Source of the DNA: an uncultured Collinsella sp.
GTDB taxonomy: Bacteria > Actinomycetota > Coriobacteriia > Coriobacteriales > Coriobacteriaceae
Direction of reading: 5' to 3'
Assembly (NCBI GenBank): GCA_902478365.1
Contig: CABSKX010000024.1
Coordinates: forward strand, 1 to 30,563
Length of the DNA: 30,563 bases
Notes under the pieces: generated by a model
Told to the model about the DNA's origin: nothing
The model's input: only the letters and a program-made list of their open reading frames with translations
The model's database searches: none
Program-made: the position numbers and the translations under genes
In this document: piece after piece, positions 29,574-30,563 of the stretch
Numbering within the stretch: the first letter of the stretch is position 1
How the letters are laid out: the number at the start of each line of letters is the position of its first letter

Positions 29574-30418
29574 CAGCTAGCGATCAGAGGGACTGCGGGA
29601 ACGTCAGAAGCGGCAACGCGAGCCGCAAAGCCCGCTTCGGTCAGCTCGATGACCTCGGTAAACGTTGCGTCAAAGAATTTCTCGGTCAGCAGGCGGTACG
29701 GCGGATGATCGGGCTCGCCGGGGTTTTCGCGTACAATCTCGTGCATGACGCCGATGGTCTTGAGCACATATTCTTTATGGATGGGATACTGCCCAAAACG
29801 CGTCGCAGCGATATACAGGCGATCGGTCGCACGCGGGATGGAGACAATGCCCAGCGTCTTGCCAAACCAGTCAAAGTCGCCTTGCTTTTTAATGCGGAAC
29901 TCCTCACACGGCTTGCCGCCGTGCGCCTCCAGGTACTGATTCACGCGCGTATTCCATACGGTATCGGCCACCAGATGCGACCAGACGCCCAGCGTTAAAT
30001 CGAGCAACGACTGCGCCACATCTTCGGACGCAAGCGAGAACTCACAGGCGCCGGGACCGACAACCGGCTCGGCATCCTTGTAGCGCTGTGGATAGTGCAC
30101 GCGGTTCAGTCGCTCGCGCTCCTCGATAATCGAAGTTGCCGCGGCCGGTGCACCGGTGGGCGAACTTTTAAGCAACGGTGCCACATAGGTATCCCAGAAC
30201 TCATGTTCACGAGGCTTAGGGATGGGCTCAGGCTTGGCAAAGTGCGTAATGCGGTACGGGATGGGATCGGCGATGCCAGGGACCATATAGCCCACGAAGA
30301 TATCCGGAACCACGCAGCCAAACAAAAAGGCATTGCGGTCGCGCACGCTATTGGCAAGCGCACCGGTGCGCTCCAGCAAACGCTCCGTCTGAGCGATATG
30401 AATGTTCCAGCTTGGCAT
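29570..30418 (-). CDS. Zinc-dependent phospholipase C family protein
   Basis: The 282-aa protein starts MPSWNIHIAQTERLLERTG and contains RNAFLFGCVVPDIFVGY, PYRITHF and LGVWSHLVADTVWN. The spaced His and Asp residues fit the Zn_dep_PLPC (PF00882) pattern. It has no signal peptide, so secretion as a toxin-like lipase is unlikely. The true substrate is unknown. The ATG at 30418 is preferred because GGGGGTGG lies just upstream; an ATG 4 codons earlier has a poor site. It converges with the accessory gene, and the two stop codons share CTAG (29570-29573). Confidence 0.75.
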   Translation of the reverse strand: MPSWNIHIAQTERLLERTGALANSVRDRNAFLFGCVVPDIFVGYMVPGIADPIPYRITHFAKPEPIPKPREHEFWDTYVAPLLKSSPTGAPAAATSIIEERERLNRVHYPQRYKDAEPVVGPGACEFSLASEDVAQSLLDLTLGVWSHLVADTVWNTRVNQYLEAHGGKPCEEFRIKKQGDFDWFGKTLGIVSIPRATDRLYIAATRFGQYPIHKEYVLKTIGVMHEIVRENPGEPDHPPYRLLTEKFFDATFTEVIELTEAGFAARVAASDVPAVPLIASC

Positions 30419-30497
30419 AGCCACCCCCATAAAAACCTGGATAACTATACCATCACGGCAAAGCCGCGCGGGCGGCTACGCACGCTCTACGCAGCAA

Positions 30498-30563
30498 CTA
30501 GTCCGTAGCCTTGATTATCGACTTTATCCGAACACCTCCCACATTCATCCGCACATGTACGGA
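30498..30563 (-). CDS. Possible C-terminal end of a gene cut by the window edge
   Basis: A minus-strand frame is open from the window edge to TAG at 30498-30500 and reads SVHVRMNVGGVRIKSIIKATD. The residue mix looks protein-like, but 21 codons are too few to judge. The product is not identified. It would lie about 80 bp upstream of the phospholipase-like gene. Confidence 0.3.
   Translation of the reverse strand, partial: SVHVRMNVGGVRIKSIIKATD

Overview
The window is about 30.6 kb of a GC-rich chromosome with AT-rich intergenic gaps. The gene families, the secretin-less Tad pilus locus of Gram-positive type, the Shine-Dalgarno-led starts and the intergenic palindromes point to an actinobacterium of the Coriobacteriia, most likely Collinsella. 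That placement is inference from family knowledge, not a search. Nearly all genes are on the minus strand; the exceptions are a 57-aa membrane protein, pyruvate kinase and one accessory gene at the right end.

Left part (1-12.2 kb) is housekeeping with tRNAs. A perfect 265-bp tandem repeat carries three tRNA-Arg(ACG) genes beside a scrambled fourth copy. Next come a 126-aa unknown gene under a LexA-like box, serS, a 57-aa membrane protein, proC, an SPFH gene coupled to rlmH, tRNA-Leu(CAG), ksgA overlapping tatD, metG, a GH5-like gene with altered catalytic residues coupled to rsmI, and tRNA-Phe.

Middle part (12.2-21.9 kb) is one compact Tad (type IVb pilus) operon, read right to left: cpaB/rcpC, tadZ, tadA, tadB, tadC, flp, a membrane protein, a small pilin-like protein, tadE, a 721-aa tadG-like gene, a second tadE-like gene and a DUF192 gene. 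Most junctions overlap by 1-40 nt. Four products share an AQxT(V/T)E pilin-like motif. No prepilin peptidase and no secretin lie in the window.

Right part (22-30.5 kb) holds rsgA, a P2A-type Ca2+ ATPase, divergent pyk, an accessory protein with a probable PD-(D/E)XK nuclease domain, and a Zn-dependent phospholipase C family protein.

The best candidate for something undescribed is the short 5' leader of the Ca2+ ATPase. It can form two hairpins whose loops are perfectly complementary over 7 nt (a kissing loop), and the second hairpin buries the Shine-Dalgarno sequence, so it looks like a cis-regulatory RNA. Several gaps also hold long inverted-repeat elements of REP or MITE type (3.1, 5.6, 11.7, 23.4 and 28.3 kb). 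No transposase, CRISPR array or rRNA was seen.
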